Part shown: positions 33,029 to 41,889 of the stretch, in pieces
Position numbering within the stretch: the first letter of the stretch is position 1
Layout of the letters: every line of letters starts with the position of its first letter
Source: Actinoplanes regularis
Lineage (GTDB): Bacteria; Actinomycetota; Actinomycetes; Mycobacteriales; Micromonosporaceae
Direction of reading: 5' to 3'
NCBI RefSeq assembly: GCF_900188005.1
Contig: NZ_FZNR01000005.1
Location: 186,001-250,000, forward strand
Length of the DNA: 64,000 nt
The notes under the pieces: generated by a model
The model's database searches: none
Told to the model about the DNA's origin: nothing
What the model saw: only the letters and a program-made list of their open reading frames with translations
Made by a program: the position numbers and the translations under genes

Positions 33029-33444
33029 TCAGGTGTGGGGTGTCGCCTTCGCCTTGCGGCGCTGATCAAGCTCTTGAAGGAGCCGATCGAATCTGTCACG
33101 GCGCAGGACCGGGCCGACATTCTTGGTGACCACGATCGATCCTGAACCTGCATCCGCGCGCCGCCGCACCGGGGTTTCGACCCGTTCGCCGTCACCCAGA
33201 TGGCCGCGCGGGAGGTCGGCAGGTCAAGCGGGCGAGCCGGTGCGGCCTCGACGGCATCGGTCTGCGACCACGTGTACGTTCGCGTTCTCAGCAGCCACCG
33301 GACCCGGATCCCGGAATCGCTTGTGTACATGCCGGTACGCATCGTCCGCCAGGCAAAGGTCAACCCCGCACCGAGCAGCGCGTACAGACCGAGCAGCCCG
33401 GGCAACGCCTGGGGTGGGCGCCGCGAGCCGAGGAGGACGGCCAT
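33029..33444 (-). pseudogene. Frameshifted PH-domain membrane protein
   Basis: The first part (MAVLLGSRRPPQALPGLLGL with two hydrophobic segments, then YTSDSGIRVRWLLRTRTYTW) is a bacterial PH-domain protein up to AIWVT. The expected continuation DGERVETPVRRRADAGSG, ending RRDRFDRLLQELDQRRKA before TGA at 33029, is in another frame. The frame break lies at about 33190-33196, and the total length is one base short of a multiple of three. The gene is either recently inactivated or contains a sequencing error. Confidence 0.6.
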
Positions 33445-33548
33445 TCAGTCCCAGAAGCACGTCGCGCCGGCGAAGTATGGCGCATCGACCCGGGTCGGCC
33501 TCAGGCGACAGCAAGTTCCTGCCTGGAACGAGCGTCCGTTCCGGCGAT
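33445..33548. other. Short intergenic stretch
   Basis: It holds the promoter side of the PH-domain relic and the end of the next minus-strand gene. I see no distinct signal in it. Confidence 0.3.
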
Positions 33549-34325
33549 TCACGATTGTTCGAGGTCTACGCCCGGAGATGGCCAGCCGGAAGCTGACCCG
33601 TGGGCATCGATAGGATGGCCTGATATCTGCCGAAACTCCTTTGATCTTACGAACTCGGCAATTGGTTTGGCTCGTCGCCAGTGCTCGTTGAACCGAGCCT
33701 GAAGGAATGCGGTATGCTTTCCGCCCGGCGGCCGGACGCCGCCAACCTGGTCTGGTGTCGCACCAGCAAAGGAAAGGTACGCCGAAGTGCCGTCCAGGAT
33801 GATCACATTCATGGGTTCAACGCCACCGGAACCTGGATTGAGCACTCTGACATTTAGTCGAGGTACGGTCTCGGCCAACCTGGCTTGCTCGAGGCACCAA
33901 TCGGTCAACTGAGGATTGTCCACCTTGATTATGCGCCGAACAGTGCCCTTCGTACGCGCGAAGTCAACTACCTTCTTGAAGTAGCGCCTCGCCTCCTCGC
34001 CGACCGCTGGACTGGGTGGGGTATCCCGGAAATAGGTGGCGCAGATCTCATGTCTGGTCTCCACTATCGCACTTATCACCGAGGAGTAGAGCTGATTTCC
34101 GGTCGGATAGTAATCTTCCTGGAACTCCTTATTCCGAAGGTCGATTCGCAGATCCCGAAGCTGACGGAGTATCAGGAAGACCGCCGCGAACAAGGCGGCT
34201 GTCAGGCCCTTGTCGAGCCAGGGGAAGACATCCTTGAACAGTGCGAGAAAAAAGCAGAATCCCACAAAGGCCCAGGTAACCCAATCCTCCACGGTGTCAG
34301 ACTTGATCCGATCCGGAAGTAGCAT
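33549..34325 (-). CDS. Two-TM protein with phospholipase D-like C-terminal domain
   Basis: A 258-residue protein with two adjacent membrane helices (about residues 17-60: WVTWAFVGFCFFLALFKDVF, then LTAALFAAVFLIL), followed by a cytoplasmic domain. The latter (NVIILDGTSAYLSFAG, ending LQARFNEHWRRAKPI) resembles the non-catalytic PLD-like domains found in sensor and effector proteins; no HKD motif is present. Start ATG 34325 follows GGGGAGGAG. Base composition is markedly less GC-rich than neighbours (many ATT, AAT, ACT codons), indicating transfer. A defence-related role is conceivable but unproven. Confidence 0.6.
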   Translation of the reverse strand: MLLPDRIKSDTVEDWVTWAFVGFCFFLALFKDVFPWLDKGLTAALFAAVFLILRQLRDLRIDLRNKEFQEDYYPTGNQLYSSVISAIVETRHEICATYFRDTPPSPAVGEEARRYFKKVVDFARTKGTVRRIIKVDNPQLTDWCLEQARLAETVPRLNVRVLNPGSGGVEPMNVIILDGTSAYLSFAGATPDQVGGVRPPGGKHTAFLQARFNEHWRRAKPIAEFVRSKEFRQISGHPIDAHGSASGWPSPGVDLEQS

Positions 34326-34452
34326 CCGGCTCCTCCCCGTCAAGAACGCAGCCCTCAGTACTTGAGGGTTTAGAGTAATTTATGATCAATGCGTCGACAA
34401 TCGACCGAGGGGATTCGGTTTATGGCCGGCGCCCATCCCGTCGAGGTAGCAG

Positions 34453-34932
34453 ATGATCACCGGATACGACAGTGTCGTCATCGCCAGAACACCGGTCGGC
34501 GCCGGTGTCCGGGCCATGTTGGACGGCGTGCACACCAGCTGGCCGGACATGCTGGTTGCGATCGGAGAAGCCGAAGCGTTCCTGCCATGGCTTCAAGCGC
34601 GTCGTGCGATCCCGGCTGAGGCAGGAGAGCTGTACGTCGCTCGTGATGCGGCGATGGAGCAGGAGTGGGACGAGGTGGGCTACGCGCTCATGGCGGGTGG
34701 CGAGGGCCCGTTCGCCGTTCTGTACCAGCCGTCACCGCAGCCCACGATCGCGATCCAGGTCAACGAGAACCCGTATGAGCATCGGGGCTTCGGCTTCGAC
34801 CCGCACGCGGCAACCTTGATCACTACCGGTCTGTCCCTCGTCACGATCGTGACACCTGACGAGGAGAGCCCGTTCAGCAAGAACCTCCGCGCCCTGCTCA
34901 ACCGGTCGATCATCGAACAGCTCCGGCACTGA
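34453..34932 (+). CDS. Hypothetical protein
   Basis: A 159-residue soluble protein starting MITGYDSVVIARTPVGAGVR. The body has an alpha/beta look (PFAVLYQPSPQPTIAIQVNE). It has no export signal or recognisable motif; function unknown. Moderately lower GC than core genes. Isolated between two minus-strand genes. Confidence 0.55.
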   Translation: MITGYDSVVIARTPVGAGVRAMLDGVHTSWPDMLVAIGEAEAFLPWLQARRAIPAEAGELYVARDAAMEQEWDEVGYALMAGGEGPFAVLYQPSPQPTIAIQVNENPYEHRGFGFDPHAATLITTGLSLVTIVTPDEESPFSKNLRALLNRSIIEQLRH

Positions 34933-34978
34933 GCTTCCGGAAGGGCAGGACGATCGACAACCGGGCTGGGGGAGGGCG

Positions 34979-35974
34979 TCAGTGGGGGAAGGGGACTCTC
35001 GGCCGGGGCTCGATCTCGTCCCTGAATCGTTCGATGATGTGGCTGACCTGGAGCATGTCGTCGGTGGTCCGGATGCGGTCCAGGTACAACGAGTGTGCCG
35101 CCAATCCGGCCAGGTCGAACGTGAAGTACATCGCCATCAGCGGATTGACGAACAACGGTGTCCCCGCCGTTCGCCCGTCCAGCGGCACGTCTCCGGCGGT
35201 TCCGGCCAGTGCCGCGGCGATCTGGCCGTTGACGATGCTTGCTCGGCCGGGTGTGTTGATCCGGGCATGCTCGACCGCGTCGCGATAGAGCGCGGCCTCC
35301 CGCCCGTGCGACGGTACGGTGAAAGCTCCCAGGTAATGGCCGGCGCGGTCGAGCGCGGCGATGTTCTCCAAGACCTGGACGTGATTGATCCCGTGGTAGG
35401 CGTCCACTCCGAACCCGATGGACGCCACCAGCTTGGTCGGCACCGATGTGCCGACTGCCGCGGCAAGGCTTGTCGCGTCCTCGACCGGTGTCCCCAGCGC
35501 GGCCTCGTCACCGCGCATGAGGATGTCGGTGCCACCGTCGACGAGCACGATCGCGTCGAGATCAAGCCGTTTCGCGAGTCGCCGATAGGCGCTGCGAAGT
35601 GGCCGCACCCCGGTCCGAGGAAACGCGTAGACGGTGGAGGGCAGTGCGTGCAACGCCAGCCAGCGAGCGAGAGTCCGCTCCGGGAAGTAGCTCTCGTGAG
35701 CGGCCGTCTCCCCGGTTATCGCCGCCACGCCGGGCTCCAACCACACGCCCTTGTCCAGGGCGTGCAGGTTCACCAGTGACAGATTCCCGAAATGCACCGT
35801 CTTGCCCGCGCCGAGGAGAGCCAGTCCGAGTGGCAGACCGGCGTAGACGTCGAAACCGCCTCCGGCTCCGGCTATCAGAACGCGCTGCGCATTGCCCAGC
35901 GCTTCGAAGAACGGCAATCGCCACATCCGGCCATGATCTCCACAGACGGCCTCGGGCCGCACTTGAATATCCAT
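34979..35974 (-). CDS. DUF1152 domain-containing protein
   Basis: A 331-residue soluble protein of the DUF1152 family. The Gly-rich loop VLIAGAGGGFDVYAGLPL near the N-terminus, the acidic stretch DAIVLVDGGTDILMRGDE and the segment SIGFGVDAYHGINHVQVLEN are typical. The family has a Rossmann-like start and no known biochemical role. ATG 35974 has a weak ribosome-binding site; an in-frame ATG at 35926 (MWRLPFFEAL) begins right before the conserved part and may be the true start. Confidence 0.75.
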   Translation of the reverse strand: MDIQVRPEAVCGDHGRMWRLPFFEALGNAQRVLIAGAGGGFDVYAGLPLGLALLGAGKTVHFGNLSLVNLHALDKGVWLEPGVAAITGETAAHESYFPERTLARWLALHALPSTVYAFPRTGVRPLRSAYRRLAKRLDLDAIVLVDGGTDILMRGDEAALGTPVEDATSLAAAVGTSVPTKLVASIGFGVDAYHGINHVQVLENIAALDRAGHYLGAFTVPSHGREAALYRDAVEHARINTPGRASIVNGQIAAALAGTAGDVPLDGRTAGTPLFVNPLMAMYFTFDLAGLAAHSLYLDRIRTTDDMLQVSHIIERFRDEIEPRPRVPFPH

Positions 35975-35989
35975 GGCCGGCGAGCAGGC

Positions 35990-36194
35990 GCGGTTCCGGC
36001 CGGGACGCCGCGCCCGGCTCCGGGGGGATCCGTGCCATCGCGCTGCGGTTGTCCAGCCTCCAGTCGATCAGCCACGGCCCGAGGAAGTGCAGGTGGAAGC
36101 CGGAGCCGCCGTCGATCGGGATGACGTTACCCAGGGGGCTGGTGGAGAAGGCCGGCCCGCAGAAGGGACGCCGCCGGAGGCGGGTGCCGACCAC
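35990..36194 (-). other. Protein-like open frame without recognised family
   Basis: From an ATG at 36194 the minus strand encodes FSTSPLGNVIPIDGGSGFHL followed by HFLGPWLIDWRLDNRSAMAR. This has the composition of a real globular protein rather than a shadow frame. It then runs into low-quality sequence overlapping the DUF1152 gene in another frame. It may be the 5' remnant of a gene truncated by the DUF1152 region. I cannot name a family. Confidence 0.3.
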
Positions 36195-36209
36195 CGTACA
36201 ACATCTAAT

Positions 36210-36233
36210 AAATTAATAATCTAATCTTGACAC
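36210..36233 (+). promoter_or_regulatory. Mannan-regulon element, copy 1 (shared 24-mer)
   Basis: An AT-rich element beginning AAATTAATAATCTAATC and ending in TTGACAC is repeated exactly, all 24 bases, on the minus strand at 54350-54373 upstream of the GH26 mannanase gene. In both places it points toward the gene; here the binding-protein ATG is 86 bases downstream. It probably combines an operator or activator site with a TTGACA -35 hexamer. Confidence 0.75.
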
Positions 36234-36319
36234 GCCCGTGAGGGCCGTCCGATGCTGGGCGCTCCACCGGGCGGTAGCGACACACCGCCCTCGCTGACTC
36301 CAGCAGGACGGACATCCGC

Positions 36320-37633
36320 ATGATCAATAGAAGGCAGTTGCTCGGCTTCGGCGCGGCGGCCACCCTGGCCCTCGCGGCCGGCTGCACCGGCGGGGCCGGC
36401 AGCGACGACACCGCCACCGGCGACTTCTCCGGCGAGGTCAAGGGCAGTATCACCGTGCTGACCAACCGGACCGACCTGGTCGGCACGACGCTGCCGGAGT
36501 ACGCCAAGAAGTTCGAGGCCAAGTATCCCGGTACGAAGGTCACCTTCCAGGGCGTGACCAACTACGACAACGACGTCACCACCCAGCTCAGCAGCGGCGA
36601 CTACGGCGACGTGCTGATGATCCCGAACACTGTCGCCCTCGATCAGTACAGCCAGTTCTTCGAGCCGCTCGGGACCGCGGCCGATCTCGCGGCGAAGTAC
36701 CGGTTCACCAGCCCGGCGACCCTGAACGGCCAGGTGTACGGCCTGTCGCTGGGCGGCATCGCCAAGGGCTTCGTCATCAACAAGCGGATCTGGGCGCAGG
36801 CCGGGATCACCGCGCCGCCGAAGACGCCGGAGGAGTTCGTCGCCGGGCTCAAGGCCGTCGCCGCGAAGACCGGGGCCGTGCCGTACTACACCAACTACAA
36901 GGACGCCTGGCCGCTGGGCGAGTGGAACAACCAGCGCGCCGTCTTCGCCGACCCGCAGATCAACGACAAGTTCCCGGCCGACCCGAACCCGTGGCAGCCC
37001 GGCAAGATCCAGCACATCACCGACGGCCTGCTCTTCGACATCGTGAACCAGAAGCTCAGCGAGAAGGACCCGCTGACCACCAACTGGGAGAGCTCCAAGC
37101 CGATGCTCGCCACCGGCAAGATCGCGACCATGCTGCTCGGCTCCTGGGCGGTCCCGCAGATGCAGGACGCCGCCAAGGCCGCCGGCTCGAACCCCGACGA
37201 CATCGGCTTCTGGCCGTTCCCGTATCGGACCGGCGGGAAGTTCCACGCCACCATCGACGGCGACAAGCTCGGCGCGGTCAGCAGGAACTCCGGGAACAAG
37301 GCCACCGCGAAGGCCTGGCTGGACTTCTTCGTCAACGAGTCCGGCTTCGCCACCGATCAGCAGGCCATCCCGCCGGCCATCGACCAGCCGCTGCCGGCGA
37401 GCCTGCAGGCGTTCACCGCGACCGGCGTCGAACTGCTGGAGGTCCCAGCGGCGACCACCAACTCCGGCAGGGAGGACGAGATCATCAAGGAGTCGGAGAT
37501 CGACCTCAAGGGCGAGATCTACCGGCAGAAGCTGGTCGACGTCGCCCGCGGCGCCGCCAAGGGCGACAAGGACTCCTTCTTCGCCGACCTGAACAAGCGG
37601 TGGAGCGCCGCCCGATCCCAGGTCCTGAAGTAA
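36320..37633 (+). CDS. Sugar ABC transporter substrate-binding lipoprotein (mannan oligosaccharide predicted)
   Basis: A 437-residue extracytoplasmic binding protein of the maltose-type (CUT1) family. The lipobox LALAAGC gives lipid-modified Cys22. The core shows typical features: ITVLTNRTDLVGTTLPEYAK at the start of the mature domain and a Trp-rich ligand region. The following genes are two CUT1 permeases and a GH2 beta-mannosidase, so beta-manno-oligosaccharides are the likely ligand. No ATPase gene is present; such systems often share an MsiK-type ATPase. The upstream element shared with a mannanase supports this. Overlaps the next gene (TAATG). Confidence 0.85.
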   Translation: MINRRQLLGFGAAATLALAAGCTGGAGSDDTATGDFSGEVKGSITVLTNRTDLVGTTLPEYAKKFEAKYPGTKVTFQGVTNYDNDVTTQLSSGDYGDVLMIPNTVALDQYSQFFEPLGTAADLAAKYRFTSPATLNGQVYGLSLGGIAKGFVINKRIWAQAGITAPPKTPEEFVAGLKAVAAKTGAVPYYTNYKDAWPLGEWNNQRAVFADPQINDKFPADPNPWQPGKIQHITDGLLFDIVNQKLSEKDPLTTNWESSKPMLATGKIATMLLGSWAVPQMQDAAKAAGSNPDDIGFWPFPYRTGGKFHATIDGDKLGAVSRNSGNKATAKAWLDFFVNESGFATDQQAIPPAIDQPLPASLQAFTATGVELLEVPAATTNSGREDEIIKESEIDLKGEIYRQKLVDVARGAAKGDKDSFFADLNKRWSAARSQVLK

Positions 37634-38556
37634 TGTCCGCCCAGCTCACCGCCGTCCGGCCCGCCGTCCAGGCGGGCCGGGCCCGGCCCGGGACCAAGAT
37701 CTTCCGGACCCCTGGGCTGTACGTCCTACCGGCGCTGATCCTGCTGATCACGTTCACCTACGTACCGGTCGGCAACATGCTCTGGTACAGCTTCCACAAG
37801 TGGGACGGCCTCGATCCCACGATGGACCCGGCCGGCTTCGACAACTACGCCCGCGTGTTCACCGACGACCAGTACCGGCGGGTCTTCCTGATCGGCCTCT
37901 ACTACTTCGCCGCGTCGTTCGCGCAGATCGCGATCGCCCTCTACTTCGCGGTCGTGCTGTCGTTCAACGTCCGGTTCCGCAACCTGTTCAAGGGCATCCT
38001 GTTCTTCCCCTACCTGCTCAACGGTGTCGCGGTCGGCTTCGTCTTCCTCTACCTGTTCCAGCCCGAAGGCACCCTCGACACGCTGATGGGAATGCTCGGC
38101 CTCGGCGAGCACACCCGGCTGTGGCTCGGTGACCCGGACCTCGCCAACATCTCCCTGGCCGGTACGTCGGTGTGGCGGTTCACCGGGCTCAACTTCGTGC
38201 TGTTCCTCGGCGCGATCCAGTCGATCCCCGGCGAGATCTACGAGGCCGCGGAGATCGACGGCGCGAACCGGTGGCACCAGTTCCGGCACATCATCGCGCC
38301 CGGCATCCGGCGGATCATCAGCCTCTCCTTCATCCTGGCGATCTCCGGCAGCCTGAGTGTCTTCGAGATCCCGTTCATCATGACCGGCGGCGCGAACGGC
38401 ACCCGCACGTTCGTCGTCCAGGCATATCAGACGGCCTTCCAGTTCCGGCAGATCGGCCTGGCCTCGGCCATGGCGGTCGTGCTGCTGCTGATCGTGCTGC
38501 TGCTGACCTGGATCCAGCGCCGGGTGCTACCCGACGAAGAGGTGACCCTGTCGTGA
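37633..38556 (+). CDS. Sugar ABC transporter permease (MalF-like)
   Basis: A 307-residue CUT1 permease with six hydrophobic segments. It has the conserved cytoplasmic EAA loop (EIYEAAEIDGANRWHQFRHI) that docks the ATPase, and an N-terminal segment YVLPALILLITFTYVPVGNM. The ATG overlaps the binding-protein TAA. It pairs with the next permease. No dedicated ATPase is encoded in the operon. Confidence 0.9.
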   Translation: MSAQLTAVRPAVQAGRARPGTKIFRTPGLYVLPALILLITFTYVPVGNMLWYSFHKWDGLDPTMDPAGFDNYARVFTDDQYRRVFLIGLYYFAASFAQIAIALYFAVVLSFNVRFRNLFKGILFFPYLLNGVAVGFVFLYLFQPEGTLDTLMGMLGLGEHTRLWLGDPDLANISLAGTSVWRFTGLNFVLFLGAIQSIPGEIYEAAEIDGANRWHQFRHIIAPGIRRIISLSFILAISGSLSVFEIPFIMTGGANGTRTFVVQAYQTAFQFRQIGLASAMAVVLLLIVLLLTWIQRRVLPDEEVTLS

Positions 38557-39374
38557 GCAGAGTGGCGCGCGCCGCCAAGTACGCCTCCCTGATCCTGGCG
38601 TCGCTGGCGGTCCTCATCCCGCTCGTGGTCGTGCTGTTCGCGGCGTTCAAGACGCACGCCGAGTACAACACCACCGGCCCGCTGACCCCGCCGAGGAACT
38701 GGCTCAACTTCCATAATTTCGCGACCGCGTGGACCGCCGGCGACATGCTGCGCGGATTCTGGAACACGACGTTCATCCTGGTGGTCTCACTGACCGGCAC
38801 CGTCGCGGTCGGGACGCTCGCCGCGTACGCCATAAGCCGTTTCGTCTTTCCCTTCAAACGTCTCGTCCTCGGCCTTTTCCTGGTCGCGGCGCTGGTGCCC
38901 GGAGTCACCACCCAGGTCGCCACCTATCAGATCGTCAAGTCGATGGGCCTCGTCAACACCCCGTGGTCGGCCATCGTGCTGTTCATGGGCACCGACATCG
39001 TGTCCATCTACATCTTCATCCAGTTCATGCAGTCCATCCCGCAGAGCATCGACCAGGCCGCGATGATCGACGGCGCCAACCGGTTCACCGTCTACCGCAA
39101 GGTGATCCTGCCGCTGATGAAACCGGCGATCGCCACCGTGGTGATCATCAAGGGCATCGCGATCTACAACGAGTTCTACATTCCCTTCCTCTACCTGCGC
39201 TCGCCGAACCTGAGCGTCATCTCGACCGCGCTGTTCCGCTTCAAAGGCCCCTACGGAGCGCAATGGGAGACGATCGCCGCCTGCACGATGATCGTCATCA
39301 TCCCGACCGTGGTGATCTTCCTGCTGCTGCAGCGCTTCATCTACAACGGCATCACCGCCGGAGCCACCAAGTGA
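38553..39374 (+). CDS. Sugar ABC transporter permease (MalG-like)
   Basis: A 273-residue CUT1 permease with six hydrophobic segments and the EAA-type loop QSIDQAAMIDGANRFTVYRK. The GTG start overlaps the preceding TGA by 4 bases. Its C-terminus overlaps or abuts the GH2 gene. With the MalF-like subunit it forms the channel for the oligosaccharide delivered by the lipoprotein. Confidence 0.9.
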   Translation: MSRVARAAKYASLILASLAVLIPLVVVLFAAFKTHAEYNTTGPLTPPRNWLNFHNFATAWTAGDMLRGFWNTTFILVVSLTGTVAVGTLAAYAISRFVFPFKRLVLGLFLVAALVPGVTTQVATYQIVKSMGLVNTPWSAIVLFMGTDIVSIYIFIQFMQSIPQSIDQAAMIDGANRFTVYRKVILPLMKPAIATVVIIKGIAIYNEFYIPFLYLRSPNLSVISTALFRFKGPYGAQWETIAACTMIVIIPTVVIFLLLQRFIYNGITAGATK

Positions 39375-39388
39375 CAAAGGACGTGCAC

Positions 39389-41737
39389 ATGCTGCATATC
39401 GAAGACCTCGGCGGACCCTGGGAACTGCGCGAGAAGGCCGACGACCCCGCCATTGCGGCGACCGTTCCCGGCTGTGTGCACGTCGACCTGATGAACGACG
39501 GCCGGCTGCCCGATCCGTTCCTGGACGACAACGAGAAGGCGGTCGCCTGGGTCGGGCGCACCGACTGGCAGTACCGGCGCGACGTGGCCTGGACCGGACC
39601 CGCGCACGAACGCGTCGACCTGGTCTTCGACGGCCTCGACACGGTCGCCGCGATCGCACTCGGTGGGGTCGAGATCGGCACGACCCGCAACATGCACCGC
39701 AGCTACCGCTACGACGTCACCGGCCTGCTCGCCGACGGTCCGCAGCCGCTGAACGTGCGGTTCACCTCGGCGTACACCGAGGCCGAACAGGTGCGTGACC
39801 TGCTCGGGGCGCGGGACAACGCGTACCCGGAGCCGTTCAACTTCATCCGCAAGATGGCCTGCGGTTTTGGCTGGGACTGGGGGCCCACGCTCGTCACCGC
39901 CGGCATCTGGCGGCCGGTGCGGCTCGAGGGCTGGAGCACCGCACGACTGGCGTCGGTGCGGCCCCTCGCGACCTTCGACGGTGCCGGCCGGCTCGACCTG
40001 AGCGTCGACATCGAGCGCACCCGTGCACGGGACCTGCGCGTTCGCGTTCTGCTCGGCGGGCGGGAGATGTCCGTACTGGCAATCGACGGTCTTGAAAAGA
40101 ATGCGCACGCGAGCGTCGAGGTCGGTGCGGTGACTCCCTGGAAACCGCTCGAGGCGGCTCTTCACGACCTGCGGGTCGAACTGCTCGACGGCGATTTCGT
40201 GCTCGACCGATGGGAGCGGCGCATCGGCTTCCGAACCGTCACGATCGACCGGACCGGCGGCGGATTCGTGTTCCACCTCAACGGCGAACCGGTGCTGATC
40301 AAGGGCGTCAACTGGATCCCGGACGACATCTTCCCGTCCCGGATGACCCGCGAACGCTACGAACGGCGGCTGCGCGAAGCGGTCGACGCCGGCGTCAACC
40401 TGATCCGGGTGTGGGGTGGCGGCATCTACGAGAGCCGTGACTTCTACGAGGTCTGCGACGAACTCGGGCTGATGGTCTGGCAGGACTTCCTGTTCGCGTG
40501 CGCCGACTATCCCGAGGAGGAACCGATCTTCTCCGAGGTGGTCGCGGAGGCCCGGGAGAACGTGGCCCGGCTCGCACCGCACCCCAGCCTGATCACGTGG
40601 AACGGCAACAACGAGAACCTGTGGCTGCACGGCGCTATGGGGTGGGGCTCCTCTGGAGCGACCTGGGGCTCGCTCTATTACCTGGAGACCCTGCCGGCGA
40701 TCGTGGCGTCACTTGATCCGTCGCGGCCCTACCAGGCCGGCAGCCCGTGGTCCGGATCCTGGGAGCACGAGCCGAATTCCACGGAATACGGCACCTTCCA
40801 CTCCTGGGAGGTGTGGAACCGTGAGGACTATCTGAACTACCGGAACTCGGCGCCACGCTTCGTCGCCGAGTTCGGCTGGCAGGCGCCGCCCGCGTGGACG
40901 ACGCTGCGCGAAGCGGTCTCCGACGAGCCGATGCTGCCCGACTCGCCCGGTGTGCTGCACCATCAGAAGGCCGAGGACGGCAACGGCAAACTCGCCCGCG
41001 GCCTCGCCCCGCACTTCGGCACTCCCTCCTCGACCGAGGCGTGGCACTACCTCACTCAGCTCAACCAGGTGCGGGCCGTCCGGACCGGTGTCGAGCACTG
41101 GCGATCGCACTGGCCGCACACCGGCGGCAGCATCCTCTGGCAGCTCAACGACCTGTGGCCGGTCACCTCCTGGGCGGCGATCGACGGCGCCGGCCGGTAC
41201 AAGCCGCTCTACTTCGCGCTACGCGAGATGTACGCCGGCCGGGCGCTCACCATTCAGCCGCGTGACAGCGGCCCGGTGCTGGCCGTCCTCAACGATGACG
41301 CCGCCGAGTGGGCCGGGACCGTGCACCTCACGTCGGTGGACGGCTCCGAGATCGCGACCGAGCGGGTGAGCGTACCGGCCCGGTCGGTGGCTCTGGTGCC
41401 GGTGCCCGATGTCGACGCGCTGGTCGCGCGCCTCGACGGGACACGTGCGTTGTTCTTCAAGGCCGATTTCTCGTACGACGATCCGGGCCTCACCGTCGAT
41501 GTGGAGACCGTGCCCGGCGGCCTCGACGTACGGGTGCACGCCGCGGGCCTGGCCCGCGACCTCCTGCTGCAGCCCGACCGTATCCACCCGCGGGCGACCG
41601 TCGACCAGGGCTTCGTCACCCTGTTGCCCGGCGAGTCGACGGTGTTCCACGTGCGCGCGCCGATCGAGCTCGCCCCGGCCCTGGTCGAGGCGCCGTGGGT
41701 GCTGACCGAACTGTCCACAGTGATGAGCCGTTCGTGA
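39389..41737 (+). CDS. Glycoside hydrolase family 2 beta-mannosidase
   Basis: A 782-residue intracellular GH2 enzyme (no signal peptide), removing terminal beta-mannose from imported oligosaccharides. The sugar-binding N-domain includes DWQYRRDV and MACGFGWDWGPTLV, the latter typical of beta-mannosidases. The acid/base motif WNGNNENLW has Glu409, and the nucleophile motif RFVAEFGWQ has Glu494. I chose ATG 39389 (MLHIEDLGGPW) after AAAGGA; an in-frame GTG at 39371 overlapping the permease stop is the alternative. Last gene of the mannoside operon. Confidence 0.88.
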   Translation: MLHIEDLGGPWELREKADDPAIAATVPGCVHVDLMNDGRLPDPFLDDNEKAVAWVGRTDWQYRRDVAWTGPAHERVDLVFDGLDTVAAIALGGVEIGTTRNMHRSYRYDVTGLLADGPQPLNVRFTSAYTEAEQVRDLLGARDNAYPEPFNFIRKMACGFGWDWGPTLVTAGIWRPVRLEGWSTARLASVRPLATFDGAGRLDLSVDIERTRARDLRVRVLLGGREMSVLAIDGLEKNAHASVEVGAVTPWKPLEAALHDLRVELLDGDFVLDRWERRIGFRTVTIDRTGGGFVFHLNGEPVLIKGVNWIPDDIFPSRMTRERYERRLREAVDAGVNLIRVWGGGIYESRDFYEVCDELGLMVWQDFLFACADYPEEEPIFSEVVAEARENVARLAPHPSLITWNGNNENLWLHGAMGWGSSGATWGSLYYLETLPAIVASLDPSRPYQAGSPWSGSWEHEPNSTEYGTFHSWEVWNREDYLNYRNSAPRFVAEFGWQAPPAWTTLREAVSDEPMLPDSPGVLHHQKAEDGNGKLARGLAPHFGTPSSTEAWHYLTQLNQVRAVRTGVEHWRSHWPHTGGSILWQLNDLWPVTSWAAIDGAGRYKPLYFALREMYAGRALTIQPRDSGPVLAVLNDDAAEWAGTVHLTSVDGSEIATERVSVPARSVALVPVPDVDALVARLDGTRALFFKADFSYDDPGLTVDVETVPGGLDVRVHAAGLARDLLLQPDRIHPRATVDQGFVTLLPGESTVFHVRAPIELAPALVEAPWVLTELSTVMSRS

Positions 41738-41784
41738 ATTCGCACTGTCTGACCGCGGGCTGACGGGTCGGGCCCGGGCCGTTA

Positions 41785-41875
41785 GGTTGCCGGGCATGAC
41801 TGTCGATCTGTCCTCGGCCGGGCCGGCGTGTGGCGTCAGGTTGCCGGGCATGGCCGTCGATCTGTCCTCGGCCGG
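41785..41875. repeat. 54-base tandem duplication upstream of a methyltransferase gene
   Basis: A 37-base block (41785-41821) recurs at 41839-41875 with two mismatches, so the unit length is 54 bases (18 codons). Each copy contains an ATG followed by a VDLSSAG coding frame. An ORF at 41796-41888 (30 residues) spans both copies and ends one base before the GTG of the methyltransferase. The duplication probably disturbed the original N-terminus of that gene. Confidence 0.65.
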
Positions 41876-41889
41876 CTCGGCGGCCTGAC

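Noticed and set aside
30640..33444. A 934-codon open frame on the minus strand
   Set aside because: Apart from its first ~80 codons (the PH-domain gene) it is the antisense of the diguanylate cyclase and sigma-fusion genes. Its composition is the Arg/Gly/His-rich pattern typical of high-GC shadow frames.
36252..36323. 24-codon ORF whose TGA overlaps the ATG of the sugar-binding protein
   Set aside because: Pro/Gly/Ser-rich, without a ribosome-binding site; the overlap is probably chance given the common ATGA sequence.
38729..39388. Open frame extending the GH2 gene 220 codons upstream
   Set aside because: It lies inside the second permease in another frame and has shadow composition; the GH2 domain begins at 39389 with its own ribosome-binding site.
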